Assembly (NCBI RefSeq): GCF_001707825.1
Contig: NZ_LYBM01000015.1
Span: 1-64,000 of the forward strand
Length of the DNA: 64,000 bases
From: Veronia pacifica
GTDB lineage: Bacteria > Pseudomonadota > Gammaproteobacteria > Enterobacterales > Vibrionaceae
Direction of reading: 5' to 3'
Shown here: in pieces, positions 39,081 through 50,204 of the stretch
How positions within the stretch are numbered: position 1 is the first letter of the stretch
Layout: each line of letters begins with the position of its first letter
Position numbers and translations under genes: made by a program
The notes under the pieces: model-generated
The model's database searches: none
The model's input: the letters and a program-made list of their open reading frames with translations, nothing else
What the model was told of the DNA's origin: nothing

Positions 39081-40946
39081 ATGAAAAAACTCTTTAAATT
39101 CATTGCGAATATTTTTCGTTGGGCGGGAAAAACGCTCAATTTTCTTAGATTGTTGATCACCAACCTACTGTTTATTGCATTGATCGCAATTATTTACATT
39201 GCTGTAACGACGGAAACGTCTCTTCACACTGAAAAAGACACCGCTACCCTCGTCGGAAACAGAGCACTGCTGGTTGATATCGATGGACCTATCGTTGAGC
39301 AACGCAGTCAATTCGACCCCTACGACATTGCAAAGCTGGACCTTCTTGGTCAGTCAATTCCTTCTGAGACGGTATTGTTTGATGTGGTAGATAAGATTCG
39401 TGCTGCTGCCGAAGATGACAAGATTAATGGTCTGGTTTTAAGTATTTCTGGCATGCCGGAAACTAGCCTAACCCAGTTGCGCTACATTGCTAAAGCCATC
39501 AAAGAATTTAAGAAATCAGGAAAAAAAGTCGTGGCAATTGGCGGTCATTACAGTCAGAGCCAATACTATCTGGCAAGCTTGGCCGATGAGGTCATGATGT
39601 CACCTGATGGCGCGGTACTCCTTCAAGGGTACGGATCTTATAACCTTTACCTCAAAGAGTTACTCGAAAAGTTAAATGTCACCACACACGTGTTTCGCGT
39701 CGGTACCTATAAGTCATTTGTCGAACCTTATACCCGCTCTTCTATGTCTGCAGCGGCCAGGGAATCGAGCACTAACTGGCTAAACCAACTCTGGAATGCA
39801 TATGTGCAGGATGTAGCCAGCAACCGAAACATCAATGCCTCTGTACTGACACCTTCAGCAAAAAACCTGAAATCAGCTTTGGCAGAAGTACAGGGTGATT
39901 TTGCTGTACTGAGTAAACGCCTTGGCCTCATTGACAAATTAGCGACCCGTCAGGAAATGAGAAAATCATTGGCTGAAGACTTTGGCAGCGACGGCAAGGA
40001 CAGCTTCAACTATGTCAGTATTTATGACTACGCGCTGACTCCATCATCATTTAATTTTTCCACTGACCAGATTGCGGTTGTCGTCGCCAGTGGCGGTATT
40101 GTTGACGGAGTGGGTCAAGCTAACTCCGTTGGTGGTGACTCCACGGCCAAAAAACTTCGTGACGCTCTGCTAAATAAAGATGTAAAGGCTGTAGTACTGA
40201 GAGTAAACAGCCCAGGTGGCAGTGCTTTTGCCTCTGAAGTCATTCGAAATGGCGTAGATGCACTTCGCTCAGCTGGTAAACCCGTTGTTGTTTCTATGTC
40301 GAGTGTCGCTGCTTCAGGGGGATATTGGATCTCATCAAGTGCTGACCGTATTATTGCGCAACCCACAACTATTACCGGTTCAATTGGCATTTTTGCCGTC
40401 CTGACGACATTTGAAAAGATCCTTGAAGAATATGGCGTGTATAACGATGGCGTGGGTACAACGCCCTTCGCAAGCCTTGGTGTAACCCGTGCCCTGCCAG
40501 AAGAGATCGGCGATATCATGCAACTTGGTATCAACCACGGCTACCAACGCTTTATCAGCTTGGTTGCCAATCACAGAAATATGCCAATGGCAGAAGTTGA
40601 TGGTATTGCTCAGGGAAGGGTCTGGACAGGTTCCGATGCACTGAAAAATGGACTCGTCGATCAACTTGGTGACTTTGACGATGCACTGGTGGCCGCTGCT
40701 GAACTAGCAGGATTAAAGGATTACTCGCTTAACTGGATGCAGGAAGAGCTCACCCCAGCGGAGCAATTCTTCTACGACATGATCAATCAGGTATCTACTC
40801 TGGTCGGCGTTCAAATCAAAGCACAATTGCCGACAGTGGCACAGCAGTTCTCGGGAAAAATTCTGGAAGAGGTGAATACCCTCAGCCAGTTCAATGACCC
40901 AAATGGCCGTTATGCCTTTTGTCTGAACTGTAATTATTATCAATAG
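39081..40946 (+). CDS. sppA: Signal peptide peptidase SppA (protease IV)
   Basis: 621 residues, the long tandem-repeat 67-kDa form. One N-terminal membrane anchor (about 22-45). The Ser/Lys dyad is split between the two repeats: Lys211 (GTYKSFVEPY) and Ser412 (SVAASGGYW). It degrades cleaved signal peptides in the membrane. The divergent neighbour is fadH, and ansA follows, as in E. coli (sppA-ansA). A strong terminator separates it from ansA. Confidence 0.96.
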   Translation: MKKLFKFIANIFRWAGKTLNFLRLLITNLLFIALIAIIYIAVTTETSLHTEKDTATLVGNRALLVDIDGPIVEQRSQFDPYDIAKLDLLGQSIPSETVLFDVVDKIRAAAEDDKINGLVLSISGMPETSLTQLRYIAKAIKEFKKSGKKVVAIGGHYSQSQYYLASLADEVMMSPDGAVLLQGYGSYNLYLKELLEKLNVTTHVFRVGTYKSFVEPYTRSSMSAAARESSTNWLNQLWNAYVQDVASNRNINASVLTPSAKNLKSALAEVQGDFAVLSKRLGLIDKLATRQEMRKSLAEDFGSDGKDSFNYVSIYDYALTPSSFNFSTDQIAVVVASGGIVDGVGQANSVGGDSTAKKLRDALLNKDVKAVVLRVNSPGGSAFASEVIRNGVDALRSAGKPVVVSMSSVAASGGYWISSSADRIIAQPTTITGSIGIFAVLTTFEKILEEYGVYNDGVGTTPFASLGVTRALPEEIGDIMQLGINHGYQRFISLVANHRNMPMAEVDGIAQGRVWTGSDALKNGLVDQLGDFDDALVAAAELAGLKDYSLNWMQEELTPAEQFFYDMINQVSTLVGVQIKAQLPTVAQQFSGKILEEVNTLSQFNDPNGRYAFCLNCNYYQ

Positions 40947-40953
40947 TGAGATC

Positions 40954-40978
40954 ACCCCGGCCAAGCCGGGGTTTTTTT
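40954..40978 (+). terminator. Terminator after sppA
   Basis: ACCCCGGC (40954-40961) pairs with GCCGGGGT (40965-40972) around CAA, followed by T7. Confidence 0.93.
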
Positions 40979-41033
40979 CATTTCACTGACGCGTATAATG
41001 CCGCACCGGAACAGAAACCTGAACGATGTGAAG

Positions 41034-42043
41034 ATGCAAAGAAAACATATATATATCGCCTATACCGGCGGTACGATTGGAATGCAAAAGTCTGAGCAGG
41101 GTTACATACCTGTGTCTGGGTTCATGCAAAAACAGCTGGAGAATATGCCGGAGTTTCATGGCCGGAGATGCCTGAATTCACCATTCATGAGTATCAACCG
41201 TTAATTGACTCTTCAGATATGACTCCAGCCGACTGGCAACGTATTGCTGACGATATTGGTAAAAATTACGACAAGTATGATGGTTTTGTCATTCTGCATG
41301 GCACAGACACCATGGCCTATACTGCATCAGCACTTTCTTTTATGCTCGAAAATCTGGGTAAACCCGTCATCGTTACAGGTTCACAAATACCTCTTGCCGA
41401 GCTGCGGTCAGATGGTCAGGCTAATCTTTTAAATGCCCTGCACATAGCGGCAAATTACCCGATTAACGAAGTCTCACTCTTCTTTAATAATCAGCTCCTT
41501 CGCGGGAATCGCAGTACAAAGTCGCATGCTGACGGTTTTAATGCGTTTACCTCTCCCAATTTTGCTCCGCTTCTGGAAGCAGGTATAAACATACAGCTCA
41601 AAAGCGGAGAGATTGATAAACAGACTGGTGGAGAATTCACTGTTCACACTATTACAGAACAACCAGTGGCAGTGATTATGATGTACCCGGGAATTTCTCC
41701 TGAAGTGGTGCGAAATGCCCTGAAACAGCCAGTCAACGCCATGATACTGCTTACTTTCGGTGTTGGTAATGCACCACAAAATGCAGAACTCCATCAACTC
41801 CTGAAAGAAGCGGCGGAGCGCGGGGTTATAGTGCTCAATCTGACGCAATGTCTCGCAGGGCGTGTCAATATGGATGGCTACGCTACGGGTTGTGCACTTG
41901 CCGAAGCTGGAGTTTTGAGCGGGTTTGATATGACACCTGAAGCGGCACTGGCTAAGCTTCACTACCTGCTGAGTAAGGGTGAGCCCATAGACAGAGTGAG
42001 AGCCTTGCTTCAGAAAGACCTGCGTGGTGAGTTGACTCACTAA
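41034..42043 (+). pseudogene. ansA: L-asparaginase I, interrupted by a single-base frameshift
   Basis: The sequence encodes cytoplasmic type I L-asparaginase (asparagine to aspartate plus ammonia) in two frames. Frame 1 starts at the ATG at 41034 (MQRKHIYIAYTGGTIGMQ, catalytic Thr in YTGGTIG) and runs to LENMPEFH; it then shifts and stops at 41204. Frame 2 resumes at 41162 (PEMPEFTIHEYQPL) and runs to 42043 with HGTDTMAYT, GNRSTKSHADGF and NLTQC. The shift is at 41157-41164, where CAT-GG-CCG has one base fewer than an in-frame CAT-NGG-CCG; with that base restored the product is 336 residues, like E. coli AnsA (338). Everything else looks intact, so this is either a very recent mutation or a sequencing error. 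Confidence 0.88.
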
Positions 42044-42045
42044 AT

Positions 42046-42073
42046 AAAAAAACCAGCATTTTGCTGGTTTTTT
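42046..42073. terminator. Bidirectional terminator between ansA and yeaC
   Basis: AACCAGCA (42051-42058) pairs with TGCTGGTT (42062-42069) around TTT, extended by A5 and T5 on the two sides. Confidence 0.9.
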
Positions 42074-42093
42074 ATTACTCGTGAAAATGAGAG

Positions 42094-42378
42094 TCAGTCG
42101 TTTGCTGGTTTGAGTCTGGCAATAGTTGAAGGCAGATCAGTGAATTCTCGTTTTAGTTCCTGTTTGGATTTAAAGGCAATATCTCCGCCTGCTGCGACAG
42201 TCATATGTTCAGGCGACGTGTTATAGCGAGACTGGTATAACATGATCACTTGCATAGCGTTGTCGCGCTGTTCTTTTGTCAGCGCTGTTCCCTCTGGCCA
42301 TTTCCCTGTTTCAACGGCGTAGGTCAATCTCTCCAAGACGTCTGGAGTGATAGAAGAAAGAAGTTGTTCTGTATCCAT
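42094..42378 (-). CDS. yeaC: YeaC family protein (DUF1315)
   Basis: 94 residues; ITPDVLERLTYAVETGKWPEGTALTKEQRDNAMQ and MLYQSRYN match the DUF1315/YeaC family. Small cytoplasmic protein of unknown function. In E. coli the gene is close to ansA and msrB, as here. Confidence 0.9.
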   Translation of the reverse strand: MDTEQLLSSITPDVLERLTYAVETGKWPEGTALTKEQRDNAMQVIMLYQSRYNTSPEHMTVAAGGDIAFKSKQELKREFTDLPSTIARLKPAND

Positions 42379-42693
42379 AGCAAATCATCCATCCATTAAT
42401 CTGCTGACAACACTAATTTATTTATAAATGCTGTCAAGCCCACCGACTTCGAGTTGTGAATAGTTATGAAAACGCACAGCTCCGTCTGTAGCAACTTTAC
42501 CCGAGTTCATAGGTGCATTAAGCCTTTGTACATTAGGTATGTAGCAGGCACCTGATCCACTAACAACAGATCTAAAAACGATCACCAACGACGCTCAATC
42601 ACTTATGAGTCTCAGTCGAAAAAATACCCTGATTAAACAACATTACGCTACTGTTTAAATAATGAGACAATTGATAAAGACGAGAATAACTCC
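42379..42693. other. Divergent spacer yeaC / lipoprotein gene
   Basis: 315 bp carrying the two divergent promoters. No RNA gene, hairpin-plus-T structure or credible open frame was seen. Confidence 0.4.
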
Positions 42694-43557
42694 ATGTATG
42701 TTAACCATTATCAGGTATCCCTGCGCTATTTAAGGCCAATGGTACTACTCGCCGTTTTTACGCTGGTCTCATGCACTGAAAATCATCGTAGTACAAACCA
42801 ACTCTGTGCCAGTAACAAAGCACTGTGTGAAAAACTCAATCTGGATGACAATCAGTGTAAGGACGAGAGGACAGCCCTTATCTGGCAGCGCTATGAATCA
42901 AAAGAAAAACCCAGAGATATGGTTAAGTTTACTGAGTTAAAGTTGACCAAAATATACATCAAATGCATGACTGTCTCGGCACAAATTCAAACTACGACAT
43001 TGAAAGAAAAGCTATCACGTCGATCGGTTGCTTTATTTCATGCTAAAGATTCAGAACGTCGCCTAGAGAAAGAACTCGAAACATCTCCATTACCAGAAAT
43101 TATTTTATACCGTTGGAGTCAGGGCGATAAGAAAGCTTTAGAGCAATATCTTCGCCTTGAGGACACACCATATCTGGACTCAACTGAGCTACAACTTGGC
43201 CTTGCCAGCTATTACATCGATAAAGATAAAGCGCACGCAGCGTATATATTGGTTAAGGCACTCACCTATTACAAAGGACATACGGGAGAAGTGAGAGATA
43301 AAGCTGTCTCTGAAGCTGTAAAGTCGCTCGCAACAAGCTACCATGCACTGGAGAAAGTAGAGAATGCTTATTTTTGGGCAATGGTTGGAAATTTTCTTGA
43401 ACTACCCGTCGCCGGTCCAAAGAAGTTGGAAATGATGTATCCCATGGAGCCGGAAACAAGGGACAGCTTGTCTGAGTTAGCGGGCGAGGTCGCCTCAGCC
43501 ATTGATAGCGGCTCCTTCACATTTGCTATGGTCGAGCGTTTTACCGAAGAGCGATAA
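42694..43557 (+). CDS. DUF2989-like lipoprotein
   Basis: 287 residues. A lipoprotein signal peptide ends LVS-Cys27, followed by a Cys-containing segment (LCASNKALCEKLNLDDNQC), a basic helix and a helical, TPR-like C-terminal part (GDKKALEQYL, YYIDKDKAHAAYILVKALTYY, AVKSLATSYHALEKVENAYFWA). It resembles the DUF2989 family found in vibrios between ansA/yeaC and msrB. Predicted periplasmic face of a membrane; residue +2 is Thr, which favours outer-membrane sorting. Function unknown. Convergent with msrB with 34 nt between and no clear terminator. Confidence 0.78.
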   Translation: MYVNHYQVSLRYLRPMVLLAVFTLVSCTENHRSTNQLCASNKALCEKLNLDDNQCKDERTALIWQRYESKEKPRDMVKFTELKLTKIYIKCMTVSAQIQTTTLKEKLSRRSVALFHAKDSERRLEKELETSPLPEIILYRWSQGDKKALEQYLRLEDTPYLDSTELQLGLASYYIDKDKAHAAYILVKALTYYKGHTGEVRDKAVSEAVKSLATSYHALEKVENAYFWAMVGNFLELPVAGPKKLEMMYPMEPETRDSLSELAGEVASAIDSGSFTFAMVERFTEER

Positions 43558-43591
43558 GGGCCCCTGTTAACTCAACGCTTTCAAATAACGA

Positions 43592-43984
43592 CTACTGGCT
43601 GTCTTTCTCAAAATCTAAAGAAACCGAGTTGACACAGTAGCGAGTACCGGTTTCTGTCGGACCATCGTCAAAGACGTGCCCAAGATGACTGTCACAATAT
43701 GCGCAACGTATCTCAGTTCTTATCATACCGTGACTCTGGTCTTTCAGATATCGGATGGAATCAGGCAAGGATTTATCAAAACTAGGCCATCCACAACCCG
43801 AATTAAATTTTGTATCCGATGTAAATAGCGGTTTGTGGCAACAGACGCATTGATACACCCCTTTTTCTTCATTATGCAGCAAGGCCCCGGTAAATGGCGC
43901 CTCTGTTCCACCTTCACGGCATACTCTGAACTGCTCTTTAGTGAGCCTTTCTCGCCACTCATTTGATGGTGTTTCACCTGACAT
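43592..43984 (-). CDS. msrB: Peptide methionine-(R)-S-oxide reductase MsrB
   Basis: 130 residues. Zinc-binding Cys46, Cys49, Cys94 and Cys97 (CVCC, CAYC), catalytic Cys117 in RYCVNSVSL, and Cys64 in NSGCGWPSF as likely resolving residue. It repairs methionine-R-sulfoxide in proteins using thioredoxin. AGAGAGG precedes the ATG. Adjacent to gapA as in E. coli. Confidence 0.97.
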   Translation of the reverse strand: MSGETPSNEWRERLTKEQFRVCREGGTEAPFTGALLHNEEKGVYQCVCCHKPLFTSDTKFNSGCGWPSFDKSLPDSIRYLKDQSHGMIRTEIRCAYCDSHLGHVFDDGPTETGTRYCVNSVSLDFEKDSQ

Positions 43985-45406
<1,422 letters not shown>

Positions 45407-45447
45407 TCAGTATTGAACTCGGTCCTCTAACCGACCGGTGTTAGAAG

Positions 45448-45475
45448 AAAGGCGACTAATTAAGTCGCCTTTTTA
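45448..45475 (+). terminator. Terminator after gapA
   Basis: AAAGGCGACT (45448-45457) pairs with AGTCGCCTTT (45463-45472) around AATTA, followed by T. Confidence 0.92.
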
Positions 45476-45509
45476 GATCTTAGAGCGCGCAAATCGAACA
45501 AGGTGCGAT

Positions 45510-46385
45510 ATGGATATTTATTCAAAGCTGACCAGCAAATCTTCAATTTCTCAACATGTTACCCTTTGCGAAATCGAGGGATTAGATGCCCTTCATGTTC
45601 ACCATCCCAAGGGCAGCGCTGTAATTACTCTTTTCGGTGCCCATGTCATCAGTTTTAAGCCTGCCCGCCGAAAAGAACTTATTTGGATGAGCCAGAATGC
45701 TGATTTAACTGGAAAAAAAGCTATCCGTGGTGGTATCCCAGTCTGCTGGCCTTGGTTCGGTAAGGCTGCAAGTCCATCACATGGATTCGCCAGAACCAGT
45801 CACTGGGAATTGGAGAGTATTTCAGATAATAAACAACGCACTTCACTGACACTATGCCTGAAGCATTGCGACAAGTCGCTTGCGATATGGCCCCACAAAT
45901 TCGACATCCGATTGAACGTCGATATCAGCGAAAGCCTGAGCGTATCTTTGACAAGTACCAATACTGGTGACAGTGAATGGACGATGGGTGGTGCCCTACA
46001 TACCTATCTTCGCACCTCTGATGTAAAAGCAACATCTATCAGTGGGTTAGGCCAACAGTATATCGATAGCACAGAGCAGGGTGTAATCAAACCATCACCT
46101 GGCCACACAGATATCAACACTGAAACAGACCGAATCTATACGAGTGCTGAAAAAAAATTACACATTGTTGACAACGGTGAAAACCGTCGGTTAACGATGG
46201 AAAATACAGGTAACAGCTCAGCAGTCGTTTGGAATCCTTGGCAATCGTTGTCGGAGTCGATGGCTGATATGACAGACGAAGGGTATCTTCAAATGGTGTG
46301 TGTTGAATCCGCTATTCACGATACGACAATTCGATTAGCTCCCGGCCGTAGTCATAATCTGTCCACAACGATTAATGTTGACTGA
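45510..46385 (+). CDS. yeaD: D-hexose-6-phosphate mutarotase YeaD
   Basis: 291-residue aldose-1-epimerase-like beta-sandwich: HHPKGSAVITLFGAHVISF, RGGIPVCWPWFG (substrate phosphate region), SHGFARTSHWEL and VVWNPWQ near the C-terminus. YeaD interconverts anomers of glucose-6-phosphate and related sugars. It follows gapA but has its own start beyond the gapA terminator; terminator at 46394. Confidence 0.94.
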   Translation: MDIYSKLTSKSSISQHVTLCEIEGLDALHVHHPKGSAVITLFGAHVISFKPARRKELIWMSQNADLTGKKAIRGGIPVCWPWFGKAASPSHGFARTSHWELESISDNKQRTSLTLCLKHCDKSLAIWPHKFDIRLNVDISESLSVSLTSTNTGDSEWTMGGALHTYLRTSDVKATSISGLGQQYIDSTEQGVIKPSPGHTDINTETDRIYTSAEKKLHIVDNGENRRLTMENTGNSSAVVWNPWQSLSESMADMTDEGYLQMVCVESAIHDTTIRLAPGRSHNLSTTINVD

Positions 46386-46909
46386 AAAGAGAGGGGTGTC
46401 ATATGCACCCTTTTTGCTTTAAGTGAAAAGGATTTAGCTGCGCAAGACACTAAATCAATTAGCGTCGCAGAAAAAACTCATCTTCTCCCCCACAAGCTCG
46501 TCGTATATCGCTACCATAACCGCCATGTGGGTGTTGATACCAACCGTTTGAAGAGCCCAAAATTGCTCATTTCTCGCTCAATATCTCAAATCGCTCAATA
46601 CACAACCCATCCAATGTAGCAGCTTTGAAGAGACACATATATTTTAATTTACAGAAGTTTATCTCCTTTCACAGTTTACTCTTTGAGCAAATATTGTTCT
46701 TGAACATCAAAATTCAGCGAGAGATAGTAGAAATGAAAGCGGTGAATTATTAACCCGCGCTAGCTCAAAAAGTAAAAATTATATTAAAAAACAACCAATT
46801 CAAACGCACAAATCAACCAGTTCGGTCTAATCTTAAAAGAGCGAAAGATTTGAGAGTAAACAGGGCGATATCCTTTTTTATCAGTACAGCGTTTTAGGGG
46901 GACAGGACC
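46386..46909. other. Spacer upstream of the yeaG operon
   Basis: 524 bp: the yeaD terminator at 46394, then AT-rich DNA without credible genes. It must contain the yeaG promoter. In E. coli yeaG is under stress/nitrogen control; no TGGCAC-N5-TTGC sigma-54 element was found by eye. Confidence 0.45.
46394..46415 (+). terminator. Terminator after yeaD
   Basis: GGGTGT (46394-46399) pairs with GCACCC (46405-46410, one G-U pair) around CATAT, followed by T5. Short stem. Confidence 0.7.
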
Positions 46910-48844
46910 ATGAGTATTTTTGACCACTATCGTCAGCGCTATGAAGAAGCGAAAGACGAAGAATTGAGCCTTCAGGAGTTTCTGGATCTGTGCCGCGAAG
47001 ACCGCAGTGCTTACGCAAACGCCGCCGAGCGGCTTTTGATGGCTATCGGCGAGCCAGAAATGATCGACACAGCGATGGATCCGCAGCTTAGTCGGCTGTT
47101 TTCCAACCGAGTCATTTCACGCTATAAAACTTTCGAAGATTTTTATGGTATGGAAGACGCAATAGAACAGATCGTTTCGTACTTAAAGCACGCGGCGCAG
47201 GGCCTTGAGGAACGCAAACAGATTCTCTATTTACTTGGTCCTGTCGGTGGCGGTAAATCATCACTGGCAGAAAAGCTCAAAAGCTTGATGCAGAAAGTGC
47301 CAGTATATGTACTTACTGCAAACGGTGAGCGAAGCCCAGTTAATGACCACCCATTCTGTCTTTTTGATGCAGCAGAAGATGGTGATGTGCTTGAAAGCGA
47401 TTTCGGTATTCCGAAACGCTACGTCCAAACCATTATGTCTCCATGGGCAGCCAAACGTCTACATGAGTTTGGCGGCGATATAACAAAATTTAAAGTCGTC
47501 AAAGTTCGACCTTCCGTTCTTGATCAGATAGCAGTAGCTAAAACCGAGCCCGGGGACGAAAACAATCAGGACATTTCTTCCTTGGTTGGTAAGGTCGATA
47601 TTCGTCAACTTGAGCATTTCGCTCAAGATGATCCAGATGCTTACAGCTATTCCGGCGCACTCTGTAAAGCCAACCAAGGCTTAATGGAGTTTGTGGAGAT
47701 GTTCAAAGCACCGATAAAAGTACTCCACCCTCTTCTTACCGCGACGCAAGAAGGGAACTACAACGGTACGGAAGGACTGTCAGCCCTGCCATTCGACGGC
47801 ATGATACTGGCTCACTCCAACGAATCAGAGTGGCAGACGTTCAGAAACAACAAGAACAACGAGGCGTTTCTAGACCGTGTTTATATCGTCAAAGTTCCTT
47901 ACTGCCTAAGAGTCTCTGAAGAGATTAGAATTTATGACAAGCTGTTGCAGAACAGTGAGTTGTCTGCCGCCCCTTGCTCTCCGAGTACACTTGATATTCT
48001 CGCCCGCTTCAGCGTCCTGTCACGTCTGAAAGAGCCTGAAAATTCAAGCATATACTCAAAAATGCGAGTGTATGACGGAGAAACGCTGAAAGATACTGAC
48101 CCGAAAGCGAAGTCATATCAAGAATATAGAGATTACGCCGGTGTTGACGAAGGCATGAATGGCTTATCTACTCGTTTTGCCTTCAAGATACTGTCGCGGG
48201 TATTTAATTTCGACCACTCTGAAGTTGCAGCAAACCCTGTACATCTATTCTACGTACTTGAGCAGCAGATAGAGAGAGAGCAGTTCCCTCAGGAGTTCGC
48301 TGAGAAATACCTGGAGCATCTCAAGGGATATCTGATTCCGAAATATGTTGAATTTATTGGCAAAGAGATTCAGACAGCCTACTTAGAGTCGTATTCTGAG
48401 TATGGTCAGAACATCTTTGACCGCTACGTCACGTATGCAGACTTCTGGATTCAGGATCAGGAATACCGCGACCCAGACACCGGACAATTATTTGATCGGT
48501 CAGCACTCAACAGTGAACTTGAGAAGATTGAGAAACCAGCGGGTATCAGTAATCCGAAAGATTTCCGAAACGAGATAGTGAACTTTGTGCTCCGTGCGAG
48601 GGCAAACAATGAAGGTAAAAACCCAGTATGGACCAGTTACGAAAAGCTTCGTACAGTCATCGAGAAGAAGATGTTCTCGAATACTGAAGAGTTGTTGCCT
48701 GTGATTTCGTTCAATGCGAAAACCTCAACCGAAGAGCAGAAGAAACATGATGACTTTGTCGCTCGTATGATGGAAAAAGGATACACACGCAAACAAGTCA
48801 GACTGCTCTCCGAATGGTACTTGCGAGTACGTAAGTCCTCCTAA
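46910..48844 (+). CDS. yeaG: PrkA-type serine protein kinase YeaG
   Basis: 644 residues. AAA+-like N-terminal half with Walker [10 protein letters not shown] (110-118) and a PrkA C-terminal kinase-like domain. YeaG acts in adaptation to nitrogen starvation and stationary phase in E. coli. GGGGGA precedes the ATG. First gene of a three-gene run with yeaH (44 nt) and ycgB (44 nt), all on the same strand with strong ribosome sites. Confidence 0.97.
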   Translation: MSIFDHYRQRYEEAKDEELSLQEFLDLCREDRSAYANAAERLLMAIGEPEMIDTAMDPQLSRLFSNRVISRYKTFEDFYGMEDAIEQIVSYLKHAAQGLEERKQILYLLGPVGGGKSSLAEKLKSLMQKVPVYVLTANGERSPVNDHPFCLFDAAEDGDVLESDFGIPKRYVQTIMSPWAAKRLHEFGGDITKFKVVKVRPSVLDQIAVAKTEPGDENNQDISSLVGKVDIRQLEHFAQDDPDAYSYSGALCKANQGLMEFVEMFKAPIKVLHPLLTATQEGNYNGTEGLSALPFDGMILAHSNESEWQTFRNNKNNEAFLDRVYIVKVPYCLRVSEEIRIYDKLLQNSELSAAPCSPSTLDILARFSVLSRLKEPENSSIYSKMRVYDGETLKDTDPKAKSYQEYRDYAGVDEGMNGLSTRFAFKILSRVFNFDHSEVAANPVHLFYVLEQQIEREQFPQEFAEKYLEHLKGYLIPKYVEFIGKEIQTAYLESYSEYGQNIFDRYVTYADFWIQDQEYRDPDTGQLFDRSALNSELEKIEKPAGISNPKDFRNEIVNFVLRARANNEGKNPVWTSYEKLRTVIEKKMFSNTEELLPVISFNAKTSTEEQKKHDDFVARMMEKGYTRKQVRLLSEWYLRVRKSS

Positions 48845-48888
48845 GGACGGTATTCAGCAATGACATCGAACGAATACGGGGGGAGCTT

Positions 48889-50160
48889 ATGGCGCATTTT
48901 ATCGATAGAAGGCTCAACGGAAAAAACAAAAGCACAGTAAACAGGCAGAGGTTTTTGCGCCGTCACAAGCGCCAAATCAAAGACTCTATAGCTGATGCAG
49001 TAAACAGTCGTTCTATCACTGATGTAGACAGTGGTGAGAGCGTTACCATTCCCTCCCGGGACATCCGGGAGCCTACTTTCCGTCAAGGTAAAGGTGGACA
49101 GCGTGACGCTGTTCACCCTGGTAATGACCAATTTATTCCGGGAGATCGTATCGAGCGTCCACCCGGTGGCGGTGGAGGTGGAGGTGCTGGCGAAGGAAAC
49201 GCTAGCCCGGATGGAGAAGGACAGGACGATTTTGTCTTCCAGATATCCAAAGACGAATATCTGGACCTGTTATTCGAAGATCTAGAACTGCCGAACCTGA
49301 AGAAAAACCAGATGAACAAGCTGGTCGAGTGGAAAACGTTCCGCTCCGGCTTCAAGGCAACAGGCGTACCCGCTAACATTGCGATTGTAAAATCACTGCA
49401 AAACTCGCTGGCAAGGCGAACAGCAATGACCGCAGGCAAGCGTCGTAAGGTGAGAGAATTGGAGGCAGAGCTCGAAACTCTCAGAAGTACCGAGCCAGCA
49501 CAGCCTCTCGAAGAGAAAAGAGTTCAGGAAGAAATTCAGGCTCTACGAGACAAGATTTCTGCCGTGCCATTCATCGATACTTTTGACCTCAGGTACAAAA
49601 ATTACGAGAAACGGCCTCAACCAAGTAGTCAGGCAGTCATGTTTTGCCTAATGGATGTATCGGGATCCATGGATCAAGCAACAAAGGACATCGCAAAACG
49701 TTTCTATATTCTTTTGTACTTATTCCTAACCCGCACCTACAAAAACGTGGAAGTTGTTTTCATCCGTCACCACACATTGGCAAAAGAAGTCGACGAGCAC
49801 GAGTTTTTCTATTCGCAGGAAACTGGCGGAACTATCGTTTCCAGTGCCCTTAGGCTGATGGATGAGATCCTTAAGGACAGATATCCATCTAATGAATGGA
49901 ATATTTACGCCGCTCAAGCTTCTGACGGTGATAACTGGGCTGACGATTCTCCAGGGTGCAGAGAGATTCTTCAGCAAAAATTACTGCCTGTTACTCGTTA
50001 TTATTCTTACATAGAAATAACTCGTAGAGCGCACCAGACGTTGTGGCGAGAATACGAAACGCTGGATGAAGGGTACGAAAACTTCGCAATGCAAAATATT
50101 CGTACTGCTGACGACATTTTCCCTGTGTTCCGGGAACTGTTTAAAAAACAGGTCGACTGA
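48889..50160 (+). CDS. yeaH: YeaH family protein with von Willebrand A-like domain (DUF444)
   Basis: 423 residues. A basic N-terminus ([13 protein letters not shown]), a glycine-rich segment [11 protein letters not shown] around residues 88-98, a coiled-coil region (about 180-235), and a vWA-like domain with MIDAS-type DVSGS at 256-260. YeaH is the partner of the YeaG kinase. GGGGGAG just upstream of the ATG. Confidence 0.96.
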   Translation: MAHFIDRRLNGKNKSTVNRQRFLRRHKRQIKDSIADAVNSRSITDVDSGESVTIPSRDIREPTFRQGKGGQRDAVHPGNDQFIPGDRIERPPGGGGGGGAGEGNASPDGEGQDDFVFQISKDEYLDLLFEDLELPNLKKNQMNKLVEWKTFRSGFKATGVPANIAIVKSLQNSLARRTAMTAGKRRKVRELEAELETLRSTEPAQPLEEKRVQEEIQALRDKISAVPFIDTFDLRYKNYEKRPQPSSQAVMFCLMDVSGSMDQATKDIAKRFYILLYLFLTRTYKNVEVVFIRHHTLAKEVDEHEFFYSQETGGTIVSSALRLMDEILKDRYPSNEWNIYAAQASDGDNWADDSPGCREILQQKLLPVTRYYSYIEITRRAHQTLWREYETLDEGYENFAMQNIRTADDIFPVFRELFKKQVD

Positions 50161-50204
50161 AAGTCTCAGATCCACGCCCTGACTGAATGTTAAGGAGGAC
50201 TCCT

